Positions 45,350 to 53,840 of a stretch of DNA of 64,000 nt are shown here, one piece after another. The notes below the pieces were generated by a model, which saw only the letters and a program-made list of their open reading frames with translations, did no database searches and was not told the origin of the DNA. The stretch is taken from NCBI RefSeq assembly GCF_017875235.1, contig NZ_JAGGMI010000009.1, positions 62,001-126,000 on the forward strand. The letters run 5' to 3'. The DNA is from Asticcacaulis solisilvae. Its GTDB lineage: Bacteria; Pseudomonadota; Alphaproteobacteria; Caulobacterales; Caulobacteraceae. A program made the translations under genes and the position numbers. Each line of letters opens with the position of its first letter. The stretch's first letter is position 1.

Positions 45350-46686
45350 TGCACGTTCAGTCCGTTCACAACGGCTGCGTGATTTCGGATCAGCGCTTGG
45401 GTCGACGTGTCCGTGTTGAAGACACTGTACCACCCCTGAGGCTCGTGTGGTGGATCGCCGACGTAAGCGGTTTCGCCGCGGAGCATGTGGTAGTCTTTGT
45501 GCAGGGCGCGACCAGCGCCGCCCCACGCCCAAAAATTCGATCCCATGACCGGTCCACCCGTCTTAAGGGCGTCTTCCACGGCCCCATAGATCATGGAGTA
45601 GAACTTGTCCTTCCAAAGGGTCGGCGTGCCCGGCTCATAAGCCGTGTCGTCGCGGGGGAAACCGAACTCTTCGAACACCAGAGGCTTCTTGATTTTTTCC
45701 GCAATTCGAATGTGGTCGTCGATATACTTCCGGACCTTTGCGGCACCGGCATCAAAGGTCCCGGCAAGGTTTTTGCCGTCCACCCAACTCCAGTTCTGGG
45801 GCCAAATATGCGCTGTCAGATAGTCGATGTCCTTGTGCGCATCGATGACAAACTGCTCGTTGCCCACCGCCCCCTGCAAACCCTCGTGACCAAGCGAAAC
45901 CAAGTGGTTCTTGTCGAGCGACCGTATCAGTGAAGCCGTGTCTGAAATCCACTTCAGATAAACAGGCATATTTTGAGCGGAGATTTCCGGTCCACCCCCC
46001 GACCGTGGCTCGTTTGACAACTGCCACGCCATGATAGTGGGATCCTCGACATACGCTTTGCCCGTCACGCTGTTGGTACGCGACAGAAGCATGCGGGTGT
46101 AGTCGTGATAGAGCGCTACGGCCTTCTCGTTGGCGTAGAAGCGCGAAGAATAGTCGGCATAGGCCGGCCAGGGATGAGCCGGATCACCGTTGTTGATGAA
46201 GGCCCCCGTCGTGTAATCGAGATAGGCCATCATGCCGCCCGACCACTCCCAGAAGTTGGTGAGATAGAGAACCGCCTTCATGTCGCGCTTGCTCATCTCA
46301 GCGAGGAGGTAGTCAAGACCGATCAGGAGATCCTGATTGTATTGGCCCGGGGTCTTCGAACTGAAAGCAGGATCGAGCGAATTGTTCAACGGCGACAGCT
46401 CAGACGAGGCAAGGACGCGCAGGTTAGTAATTCCCAGCGCTTTCATGTCGTCCAATTCCTTCGCCAACCGCGCCCGATCGCCGAAAGCCGCCGGCGCGCC
46501 CAGATAGGCGCCGTACCATATATTTGCGCCGACGAACCGGTAGGTTTTCCCACGCAGCTTGAAATGCATGCCTTCGACCGTGACGAACTCACCAACCGGC
46601 GCCTCCGGTATCGTGGCACACGCCGATGTTGCTGCTGCTAATCCAGCAATACCTATTAGCGCTTCCCGCCTTGTTAGCTTTTTCAT
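45346..46686 (-). CDS. GH5 endo-beta-mannanase (GH5_7-like)
   Basis: A 446-residue secreted mannanase. It starts MKKLTRREALIG with a lipobox-like SAC near residue 22, so it may be a lipoprotein. The TIM barrel shows GANIWYGAYLG, the acid/base WQLSNEPR (Glu at about 225), the HIWPQNW stretch and the nucleophile VFEEFGFPRD (Glu at about 337). The ATG at 46686 has AAGGA upstream. It forms an operon with the CE2-like gene and is divergent from the TonB receptor. Endo-mannanase activity follows from the GH5_7 features; subfamily is my judgement. Confidence 0.9.
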   Translation of the reverse strand: MKKLTRREALIGIAGLAAATSACATIPEAPVGEFVTVEGMHFKLRGKTYRFVGANIWYGAYLGAPAAFGDRARLAKELDDMKALGITNLRVLASSELSPLNNSLDPAFSSKTPGQYNQDLLIGLDYLLAEMSKRDMKAVLYLTNFWEWSGGMMAYLDYTTGAFINNGDPAHPWPAYADYSSRFYANEKAVALYHDYTRMLLSRTNSVTGKAYVEDPTIMAWQLSNEPRSGGGPEISAQNMPVYLKWISDTASLIRSLDKNHLVSLGHEGLQGAVGNEQFVIDAHKDIDYLTAHIWPQNWSWVDGKNLAGTFDAGAAKVRKYIDDHIRIAEKIKKPLVFEEFGFPRDDTAYEPGTPTLWKDKFYSMIYGAVEDALKTGGPVMGSNFWAWGGAGRALHKDYHMLRGETAYVGDPPHEPQGWYSVFNTDTSTQALIRNHAAVVNGLNVQ

Positions 46687-46726
46687 GTTTTTCCTTCGCA
46701 GCTGCGATTCTTCCCGTGCTACATAT

Positions 46727-46747
46727 ATTAAATAAATTTGATTTAAT
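46727..46747. promoter_or_regulatory. ROK-type operator, site 3 (GH5 operon)
   Basis: ATTAAATAAATTTGATTTAAT, the most symmetric copy: self-complementary at 18 of 21 positions, about 40 bases before the GH5 ATG. Confidence 0.8.
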
Positions 46748-47013
46748 TGATCAAGCGATTTCCTCCTGCGGTGAGTGTCTACAGGGAAAGATGGCAATTC
46801 CCACCCATTTGCCCCGGCTGTTCGTCACTAGTTGCCTCGCATTCTCTGAGGCTTTCTCGCCCGCTCCGGCGTCGTGGGAAGGTAGCCGGATACAATGCGA
46901 CCGAGATTGCCGGTCTGGGCCTTATTATTTACATATAATTGTGGTAATTTTGCCACGCCGCACGATGCACCTCTATACCATTGATTTTATTAACTTGTTA
47001 GCGGTGCCATACC

Positions 47014-47034
47014 TTTAAATCAAATTGAATTATT
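47014..47034. promoter_or_regulatory. ROK-type operator, site 4 (TonB receptor)
   Basis: TTTAAATCAAATTGAATTATT matches the reverse complement of site 3 at 17 of 21 positions, about 70 bases before the receptor ATG. Confidence 0.75.
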
Positions 47035-47105
47035 TAAGTTGCGTGTTCGACCGTTTTGCCTCAAGTTGCGTTTCACAGCCGTGAACGAGCTGACGAGGAG
47101 GAATT

Positions 47106-50093
47106 ATGATTGTTTCCAAAAAGGCGTGGGCCATGTCCGCGTCGTCGGTGCTGGCACTTGCTTTCGCAGTGACCGCCCATGCACAGGATACCGCAGCAAC
47201 ACCCGAAGCGCCTGAAGCCGCGCAAGATGCTGAAGTCGTCGTTGTCACCGGTATCCGCAACTCTCAAAAGCGCGCCGTCTCGATCAAACGCGACGCCGTT
47301 CAGGTCGTCGATGCCATTTCATCGGAAGACATCGGCAAGTTCCCCGACGCCACGATTTCCGACGCGCTGCAACGCATCCCTGGTGTCCAGGTCCGCCGTG
47401 AAGCTGGTGAAGCCGGCGCGGTCAACATCCGTGGCCTTCCGCAGGTTTCGACCTTCCTGAACGGTGAAGCCTTCCTGGGCGCGAACTCGATAACCAACGT
47501 TCAGCCGAACTTCGGCGATATCCCCTCACAGCTGATGATGGGCGCCGAAGTCTACAAGTCGGCAACTGCCAACCAACTGGGTGCCGGCATCACCGGCACG
47601 GTGAACTTGAAGACCTGGCGTCCGTTCGACCTGAAGCGTGGTCTGACCCTCGCCGGCGCGGTCGAAGGCACCTACGGAGACCAAACGAAGGAATGGGAGC
47701 CGTCCATCAACGGTCTGGTCAGCTGGCGCAATGACCGCTTTGGCGTCTTGCTGTCGGTCGCCAAGTCTGACATCACCGCTGCCAATGGTTACAACGGCCT
47801 CAATGGTGACTTTGGTTGGGCGGGCAAGGCCGGCGAAAGCTGGGCTTTTGTGAAGGCCAACTATGATCCGGTTACAGGTCGCGTCAATGACGGCCTCGCC
47901 TTCTCGAGCGGCGATCAAAACGGTGATGGTGATACGAACGACAGCTTTGTTGCCTATCAAGGCTGGCGCGCGATGGACAAGAAGACCCGTCGTGATCGTA
48001 CCGGTATCAACCTGGCGGCTGAGTGGCGCATTGCCGACGGCGTCAAGCTCAATGCCGAATACTTCCACACTGAGCAGACCCAATGGAACTCGGAAGTGGG
48101 TTTGGTCGCTGAAAGCAAGTGGTCTTCCTGGGGCTGGTTCAAGCCGCTGAAGACGACCGACGTCGGCTATCAGGATCTGTTTACGGTCCAGTCGGCACTC
48201 TACAATGTCCAGCGCATCGCCAACTTCACCGAAGTCGGCCGGATCGAGTCGGACGCGGATAATTTCAGCATCGCTCTCACCTATGATCGCGGCGGCAAGT
48301 TCCGCTACAAACTGCGCGCACTCACTGCCGACGCCAGCCAGGCTCGCACCAATGCCTGGATCAACGCTACCCTGGCGGACCAACGTCAATGGGGTGCGGG
48401 GTCCGGCTACTATCCCGGCAGCACGACGCCGGTCGCCACGGCTCCGAATGGTTACTCCAACCTGGTTCCAATCACGGTTGATAACCCCGGCAATGGCGCC
48501 GCAATCTCCTTCTCCGGCTTCGACAGTGCCCGGTTTGCTAATGTGAACAACTATGCAATCGACGGCATCTCGTCCGAAAACAACTTCGACCGTACGGCGG
48601 ACATGAACGTGCTGCGTTTTGACGCGAGCTACGATGTCGCTGAGAATGTCAGCCTCGATTTCGGCTATCGCCGTTCCGAGCGTTCGGTCGACAATCTGGC
48701 CTACGACTATCTGTCACCACTCTACAAGGCACAGTCGACAAGCGGGCCGCAAAATCCAGGTGGAAACGGCTGCCTGGTAAAGTGGAAGGCCTCGGACGTC
48801 GTTCTGAACCAGGCGGGCGCTTGTACCGCGGGTGACGGCACCAACTTCTACACCGCGTTGGCACCGACTACCCTAGCTTCTCTGGGCGATGCGGTGACGG
48901 AGGTGAACGCATTCGGCGGGGCAAGCGGCATCCCGACCGGCTGGGGCGTTTCGGCTGAAGCCCTGATGGACCCTTACGGCTTCGTGAACGGCAAGTTTCC
49001 TGGGACTGTGCGCTGGTCCAATCCGGGTCAGAGCTATGGCGTCGATGTGAAGCAGGAAGCCACCTACCTCCAGGCCAACATCAAAGGCGAAGCCATGTGG
49101 CCTTTCACGGCTAACTTCGGCGTTCAAATCGTCAATACCGACCTGACCATCCAACAGAACATCGTTGGCGCTGGCGGTCAGTATGGCGCGGCTGCGGCCG
49201 ATGGCGGCGACGTCATCACCAACCGGTCGTTCACCGATGTCCTGCCCTCGGCCAACCTCGCCTTTGATATCCGCGACGACCTGAAGCTGCGCTTCGGCTA
49301 CGCGAAGAACATGACGCTGCTGGACCTGGAACAGTGGGGTGGCGCCAAGGCGCTAAACTATGCGCTCGACTCGGCTGGCAACTTCATCGTCATCAGCGGT
49401 TCGGAAAACGGCAACCCGAACCTCGATCCGTGGCGTGCGACCAACTATGACGTTTCGCTCGAGTGGTATAACGCGCCGGGCTCGATGTTCAGCGTCGGCA
49501 TCTTCTACGTCGAGGTCGAAAGCTTCGTCGCCAGCGGTAGCCGCCAGTCACTCGAAAACGACCAGACAGGTGGCGGGTCGCGCGTGATCACCCTGTCCAC
49601 CCCTGTCCAGGGCGAAGGCGGCATCCTGAAGGGCGTCGAGTTCAACGCCAAGCAAGCCTTTACCTACCTGCCGGGCTTCTGGTCGAACTTCGGCGTCGAC
49701 GCCAACTATACCTACTCGCCGTCAACGCGGCCGGGCAAGGATTTGTCCGGCGACGAACGCGCCTTCCCCGACAATTCTACGCATCAGACCAACGTTGCAG
49801 TGTGGTACCAGGACGGACCGCTCCAGGCCCGTGTCGCCCACAACTACCGCTCGCGCCGTCTGGTGTCCGAGAACCTTCTGTGGGGTACGCCAGGCCTGAA
49901 CCTCTGGCAGGCGCCGACGAGCTACGTCGACGCGTCGGTGTCCTACGAATTCATGCCGGGGCTCACCGCTTACCTGCAGGGTTCGAACCTCACTGAGGAA
50001 AAGGAAACCTACTACATGCAGTGGGAAAACCAGCAGTCCTCGCAGAACCTCTACGAACGCCGCGTCACCTTCGGGCTGCGTGCACGGTTCTGA
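47106..50093 (+). CDS. TonB-dependent receptor (oligosaccharide type)
   Basis: A 995-residue outer-membrane transporter. Signal peptide (1-26), a TonB-box region near VVVVTGIRNS, the plug domain (IGKFPDATISDALQRIPGV, INIRG-like VNIRGLP, TVNLKT) and a long barrel ending in VTFGLRARF are present. The size and plug type are those of alphaproteobacterial carbohydrate receptors. GAGGAGG stands 5 bases before the ATG. Its place among mannan genes and the shared operator mark it as the receptor for manno-oligosaccharides. No SusD partner is present. Confidence 0.94.
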   Translation: MIVSKKAWAMSASSVLALAFAVTAHAQDTAATPEAPEAAQDAEVVVVTGIRNSQKRAVSIKRDAVQVVDAISSEDIGKFPDATISDALQRIPGVQVRREAGEAGAVNIRGLPQVSTFLNGEAFLGANSITNVQPNFGDIPSQLMMGAEVYKSATANQLGAGITGTVNLKTWRPFDLKRGLTLAGAVEGTYGDQTKEWEPSINGLVSWRNDRFGVLLSVAKSDITAANGYNGLNGDFGWAGKAGESWAFVKANYDPVTGRVNDGLAFSSGDQNGDGDTNDSFVAYQGWRAMDKKTRRDRTGINLAAEWRIADGVKLNAEYFHTEQTQWNSEVGLVAESKWSSWGWFKPLKTTDVGYQDLFTVQSALYNVQRIANFTEVGRIESDADNFSIALTYDRGGKFRYKLRALTADASQARTNAWINATLADQRQWGAGSGYYPGSTTPVATAPNGYSNLVPITVDNPGNGAAISFSGFDSARFANVNNYAIDGISSENNFDRTADMNVLRFDASYDVAENVSLDFGYRRSERSVDNLAYDYLSPLYKAQSTSGPQNPGGNGCLVKWKASDVVLNQAGACTAGDGTNFYTALAPTTLASLGDAVTEVNAFGGASGIPTGWGVSAEALMDPYGFVNGKFPGTVRWSNPGQSYGVDVKQEATYLQANIKGEAMWPFTANFGVQIVNTDLTIQQNIVGAGGQYGAAAADGGDVITNRSFTDVLPSANLAFDIRDDLKLRFGYAKNMTLLDLEQWGGAKALNYALDSAGNFIVISGSENGNPNLDPWRATNYDVSLEWYNAPGSMFSVGIFYVEVESFVASGSRQSLENDQTGGGSRVITLSTPVQGEGGILKGVEFNAKQAFTYLPGFWSNFGVDANYTYSPSTRPGKDLSGDERAFPDNSTHQTNVAVWYQDGPLQARVAHNYRSRRLVSENLLWGTPGLNLWQAPTSYVDASVSYEFMPGLTAYLQGSNLTEEKETYYMQWENQQSSQNLYERRVTFGLRARF

Positions 50094-50119
50094 TCCGGCA
50101 AACAGTAACCGCCTTCCCC

Positions 50120-50148
50120 CCCCTGCGTCGCCAACAATTACGCAGGGG
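50120..50148 (+). other. Hairpin after the TonB receptor gene
   Basis: Perfect 9-bp arms CCCCTGCGT / ACGCAGGGG, 11-base loop, no T tract. Probably an mRNA-stabilising hairpin ahead of the true terminator. Confidence 0.45.
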
Positions 50149-50221
50149 TGGTTTGGGAGGGTGGACAGATCTCCCTGTCACTGAACTGGCTCTTTTCGTT
50201 TCCTCCCAAAGAGCTAGCCTT

Positions 50222-50254
50222 GCCCTGGCGCTTGACGCCAGGGCTTTTCTTTCT
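50222..50254 (+). terminator. Strong intrinsic terminator between TonB receptor and cupin gene
   Basis: Perfect 9-bp arms GCCCTGGCG / CGCCAGGGC, 5-base loop, then TTTTCTTTCT. The next gene starts only about 10 bases beyond, so it is read either by readthrough or from a promoter inside this hairpin. Confidence 0.9.
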
Positions 50255-50262
50255 TGTTGACC

Positions 50263-51282
50263 ATGATGACCACTGTTTTTGACACCGCAAGTTCAGTACC
50301 CAGCTATGACGCGGTAGATCCTGGACAGTTCCGGCGACTCGCCGCCGCGCGCACGCCGTTTGCTATCAGGGATTTCGCTTCTACATGGCCCGCGGTCAAA
50401 CGCGCGAACAAATCAGACGAAGAGCTTGCGCGCTACCTGGCTGGACAGGCCGTCAAACGGGAGTTGCCCGTGATTGTCGCCCCAGCCGAGGCGGAAGGCC
50501 TATTCTTCTACAAATCGGACCTGGGAGGGCTGAATTTCAACCGGCAGCAAGTCGCCCTGCCGCTTTTCCTTGAACACCTCCTTCACCTGAGATCGTCGCC
50601 AAAGCCACCTGGCCTGTTCATCCAGTCGACCCCCATCGACGATACATTGAGCCGCTTTTCTGACGAGAACCCAAACCCTTACACGCCTCTGGTAGGGGGG
50701 CGAATGTGGCTTGGTAACCGGACACGGGTAGCAACACATTTCGACGTCGCGGATAATTTGGCGGTCGTGGTTGCTGGTAAACGCCGCTTCCTGCTTTTCC
50801 CCCCTGAGACCGTCGGCAGCCTTTATGTTGGGCCGCTTGACTTTACACTGGCTGGCCAGCCGGTCAGCTTGGTTGACCCAAGAAATCCGGATCTTCTGAC
50901 CTTCCCGAAGTTTTCAGAAGCTGCAAAAATGGCGATAGTCTGCGAGCTTGAGCCAGGAGACGCAATCTATATACCGAGCCCATGGTGGCACCATGTAGAG
51001 GCATTGAGCGGTTTCAACATGTTGGTGAACTATTGGTGGCGAGACTACCCGGAAGCGTGCGGTACCCCCTTCCATTGGTTGATACACGGTCTCCTGTCGA
51101 TCCGCCATTTGCCAGAGGCTGAACGCGCCGCATGGCGCAGTATGGCAGACCATTATATTTTCGAAGCAGACGGGGATCCTGCCGCACATTTGCCCCCACA
51201 CGCGCGCTCCGTGCTCGGAGAGATGACGCCGGAGTTGGCAAACCAGCTCAGGAAATGGATACGGGACAATGCGTTCAACTGA
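50263..51282 (+). CDS. Cupin-like (JmjC/Pass1-related) protein
   Basis: A 339-residue cupin/JmjC-like protein. The fold is shown by HFDVADNLAVVVAGKRRFLLFPPE (His-x-Asp metal site, about residue 160) and IPSPWWHHVEAL (distal His, about 240), as in Fe/2-oxoglutarate oxygenases and the Pass1-like proteins found next to TonB receptors in Caulobacterales. It has no signal peptide. The ATG at 50263 or 50266 follows a terminator and lacks a ribosome site. It is followed by the halogenase-like gene. Confidence 0.85.
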   Translation: MMTTVFDTASSVPSYDAVDPGQFRRLAAARTPFAIRDFASTWPAVKRANKSDEELARYLAGQAVKRELPVIVAPAEAEGLFFYKSDLGGLNFNRQQVALPLFLEHLLHLRSSPKPPGLFIQSTPIDDTLSRFSDENPNPYTPLVGGRMWLGNRTRVATHFDVADNLAVVVAGKRRFLLFPPETVGSLYVGPLDFTLAGQPVSLVDPRNPDLLTFPKFSEAAKMAIVCELEPGDAIYIPSPWWHHVEALSGFNMLVNYWWRDYPEACGTPFHWLIHGLLSIRHLPEAERAAWRSMADHYIFEADGDPAAHLPPHARSVLGEMTPELANQLRKWIRDNAFN

Positions 51283-51364
51283 CGACGCGTCTCCCAAGAG
51301 ACTTTGCTTTGGTGGAACAGGCAGCCAGTCTAGTATGTAAAAACCTTATAGTCCGGGAAGACAT

Positions 51365-52849
51365 ATGCAAGGCATTCAAACTGTATTGATTGTGGGCGGG
51401 GGGACTGCCGGCTGGATGACCGCAGCCTCGCTGGCTAAGAACTTTGCTGGACGCTTGGGCATTACCGTTATTGAATCCTCGCAGGTGGGTACAGTAGGTG
51501 TAGGCGAAGCGACCGTACCCGCTATTCGCGACTACATCGCATCTCTTCAGGTCGACATTAGAGAGGTGATGCGGGCCACATCGGCTACCGTGAAGCTCGG
51601 AATCGCTTTCGAAGGATGGCATAAAAAGGGTGAGGCGTTCTTCCACCCCTTCGGCCTTTACGGTGTCAGTCCGCGCGATCTGGAGTTCCACCATATCTGG
51701 CACCGGCTGAACAGTCTGGGCGAAACCGCGCCACTTAGCGCATACAGCCTATGTACCCAGATGGCTCTGCAAGGCCGGTTCGCGCCGTCATCTACGGCAC
51801 CGTCAAACGACCTGGAGATATTTGACTGGGCGCTGCATTTCGACGCCAGTCGGTTCGCCGCGTGGCTTTCAGAGTATGCCCAAGCGCGGGGCGTTCGGCA
51901 TATCGATGCAAAAATAGCAACTGCATCCGCGTCGCCTGATGGACAGCTGGTCGCGAATGTGACGCTCGACGATGGGCGTACTATGGCTGCGGACCTCTTC
52001 ATTGATTGTTCGGGTTTCCGCAGCTTGCTGTTAGGACAGACACTGGGCGTCGGCTACGAGGACTGGAGCGAGTGGCTGTTCTGTGATCGCGCCGTTGCAC
52101 TGCCTTGTGAGCATGGCGGTGACTGGGCGCCTTATACACGTTCAGTTGCCGAAGACAGCGGCTGGCGGTGGCGCATTCCGCTCCAGCACCGGGTGGGGAA
52201 TGGGTATGTGTACTCGAGCCGACACATCTCCGCGGAAGACGCGGAAGCCCGCCTTAGAGAGTCGCTTGAAGGCGAGGTGCTGGCAGACGCAAACCATCTG
52301 AGCTTCACCCCCGGCCGTCGTCAGCAGACATGGAAAGGGAATTGCGTCGCCGTGGGCCTTGCCGCCGGCTTCCTCGAACCGCTGGAATCGACCGGCATCG
52401 TCCTGATCCAGACGGCCATCGAAAAGCTCCTCAAGCTCTTTCCGACCGAAAGCTTTTGCGAAGACGCCACCAAGGAGTTTAATCGGACAACAAGACTTGA
52501 ATATGAGCGGATACGGGACTTCATTATCCTGCACTATTGCCGCACACGCCGAGATGATACTGCCTTCTGGAGAGACTGTTCCAACGTTGCAATTCCGGAT
52601 GAGTTAAGGCATCGCATTGCCCTCTTCGAAACCAAAGGCTATCTCGTTCGCCACGAATGGGACACGTTTCGAGATCCCAGTTGGCTCAGCCTTTTTAGCG
52701 GCATGGGCGTTACGGCCAGAGACAGAAACGCAGCCGCTGACACCCTTAATGCCGACGACTTGGTAATAATTGCCGGTCGTATGCGTGACGATGTCATGCG
52801 CCTTGCACTTCGCACTCCGAAGCACAAGGATTTCATAGACCGGCTTTAG
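51365..52849 (+). CDS. FAD-dependent tryptophan-halogenase family protein
   Basis: A 494-residue flavoprotein. The FADH2 motif GGGTAGWMTAASLA (residues 9-22), GVGEATVPAIRDY (about 47-59) and the GWRWRIPL motif (about 266-273, the WxWxIP signature) are those of flavin-dependent tryptophan halogenases. Genes of this type are often found after TonB receptors in Caulobacterales and Sphingomonadales, where they may act on other substrates or on the cell envelope. No flavin reductase is visible next to it. It ends convergent to a thioesterase gene. Confidence 0.88.
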   Translation: MQGIQTVLIVGGGTAGWMTAASLAKNFAGRLGITVIESSQVGTVGVGEATVPAIRDYIASLQVDIREVMRATSATVKLGIAFEGWHKKGEAFFHPFGLYGVSPRDLEFHHIWHRLNSLGETAPLSAYSLCTQMALQGRFAPSSTAPSNDLEIFDWALHFDASRFAAWLSEYAQARGVRHIDAKIATASASPDGQLVANVTLDDGRTMAADLFIDCSGFRSLLLGQTLGVGYEDWSEWLFCDRAVALPCEHGGDWAPYTRSVAEDSGWRWRIPLQHRVGNGYVYSSRHISAEDAEARLRESLEGEVLADANHLSFTPGRRQQTWKGNCVAVGLAAGFLEPLESTGIVLIQTAIEKLLKLFPTESFCEDATKEFNRTTRLEYERIRDFIILHYCRTRRDDTAFWRDCSNVAIPDELRHRIALFETKGYLVRHEWDTFRDPSWLSLFSGMGVTARDRNAAADTLNADDLVIIAGRMRDDVMRLALRTPKHKDFIDRL

Positions 52850-52884
52850 ACGATAAACTTGGGTCAGCGCCCAGCTCGGAAAGG

Positions 52885-53295
52885 TTAGCTTTCCATCGCC
52901 AGAGCGGCCTCGAGTTTGTCGAAAAATGCGCCTCGTGTGACCTTACCGTCGATGACGCAAATGATGGAGGTGACAGCTGAGGCACACAGCTTGTTGTCGG
53001 CGCGTCGATAAATCTGCTGTTCGAAGAGGTATTTTGCGCCTGCTCTTTTGCCAGTCGTGCGGATTAAAGCCTGATCGCCCGATCGCAACGACACCTTGAA
53101 GCGCAACTCGACATCGGACACCATAAGGTGCACCCCTTGTTGAACCAGCGCGAAATAACTGAAACCGTGCTCCTTTAGCAACAGGTTGCGGCTTTCCTCC
53201 AGGAAATTCAAGTAGACTGCATTGTTGACGACGCCCTGGCTGTCGATTTCATATTCCCGAACATCGAAACGGACTTCAAACACCACGGCCTCCAC
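52885..53295 (-). CDS. Hotdog-fold acyl-CoA thioesterase
   Basis: A 136-residue 4-hydroxybenzoyl-CoA thioesterase-like protein: FDVREYEIDSQGVVNNAVYLNFLEESR contains the family's Asp/Asn region near residues 14-30, and SVLVSDVELRF-like strands follow. I chose a GTG at 53295 with GGAGTGAG just upstream; the frame stays open to 53598 but the N-terminal part does not look like protein of this family. It would hydrolyse acyl-CoA esters. The link to its neighbours is unclear. Confidence 0.82.
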   Translation of the reverse strand: MEAVVFEVRFDVREYEIDSQGVVNNAVYLNFLEESRNLLLKEHGFSYFALVQQGVHLMVSDVELRFKVSLRSGDQALIRTTGKRAGAKYLFEQQIYRRADNKLCASAVTSIICVIDGKVTRGAFFDKLEAALAMES

Positions 53296-53354
53296 TATGC
53301 TCACTCCGTGGCTGTATCTCCTACCTTCCGCGTTCGCAATGCCTAGGTAAGGGT

Positions 53355-53840
53355 TTACGGCACGAGACCTGAGGCTATGACGTCGTACATCCAATGCAAC
53401 AGTACCAGACTGGCAAACCCGATCGGGAGCCACTCGCGCTTCGCCAATAGTCCGATCATCGCGACCGTGTACAGGGCGTGGAGCATGATGGTAGGTAACC
53501 GGATGAGCGCGTACTCCATCAGGCCGAGCTCGGGGCGATACAGGCCAGCCGTTTCGACCAGAACAACAACTATTGTGAAGATCGAACCTGCTCGCCACCG
53601 ATTGTGCGCCCCGATGACGATCGACAGCCTTGCAAGCTCTTCGAACAGGACAAAAATTGCCCAGACGATGGCGCCGCCGGCGAGCCCGTCTGGATCAAGT
53701 CCGAGAAGAATTGCGGGTATGATCAGAACGGCGCTCAAAAACGCCATCCTGATCAATGAAAAAACGACGCTGAGGACTCCCGGCTGGGTCGGGTTTGGCG
53801 TCCAGAGGAATAGGAGAAGAGCAATTTGCTTTGCACTCAC
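53355..53840 (-). CDS. Membrane protein, possible CPBP-like
   Basis: A 161-residue inner-membrane protein with about five helices. A GluGlu segment (VLFEELARLSIV, about residue 66) and later HALYTVAMIGL and LLHWMYDVI carry the Glu/His pattern seen in CPBP or PrsW membrane proteases, but the match is loose. The GTG start overlaps the stop of the DUF1173 gene as GTGA, so the two are coupled. Role unknown. Confidence 0.65.
   Translation of the reverse strand: MSAKQIALLLFLWTPNPTQPGVLSVVFSLIRMAFLSAVLIIPAILLGLDPDGLAGGAIVWAIFVLFEELARLSIVIGAHNRWRAGSIFTIVVVLVETAGLYRPELGLMEYALIRLPTIMLHALYTVAMIGLLAKREWLPIGFASLVLLHWMYDVIASGLVP

Larger units (their letters stand above)
46687..47105. other. Divergent control region between GH5 operon and TonB receptor
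   Basis: 419 bases without a gene but with two copies of the AT-rich operator, one near each gene (46727-46747 and 47014-47034). It must hold both promoters. The GC-rich middle shows nothing recognisable. Confidence 0.7.
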
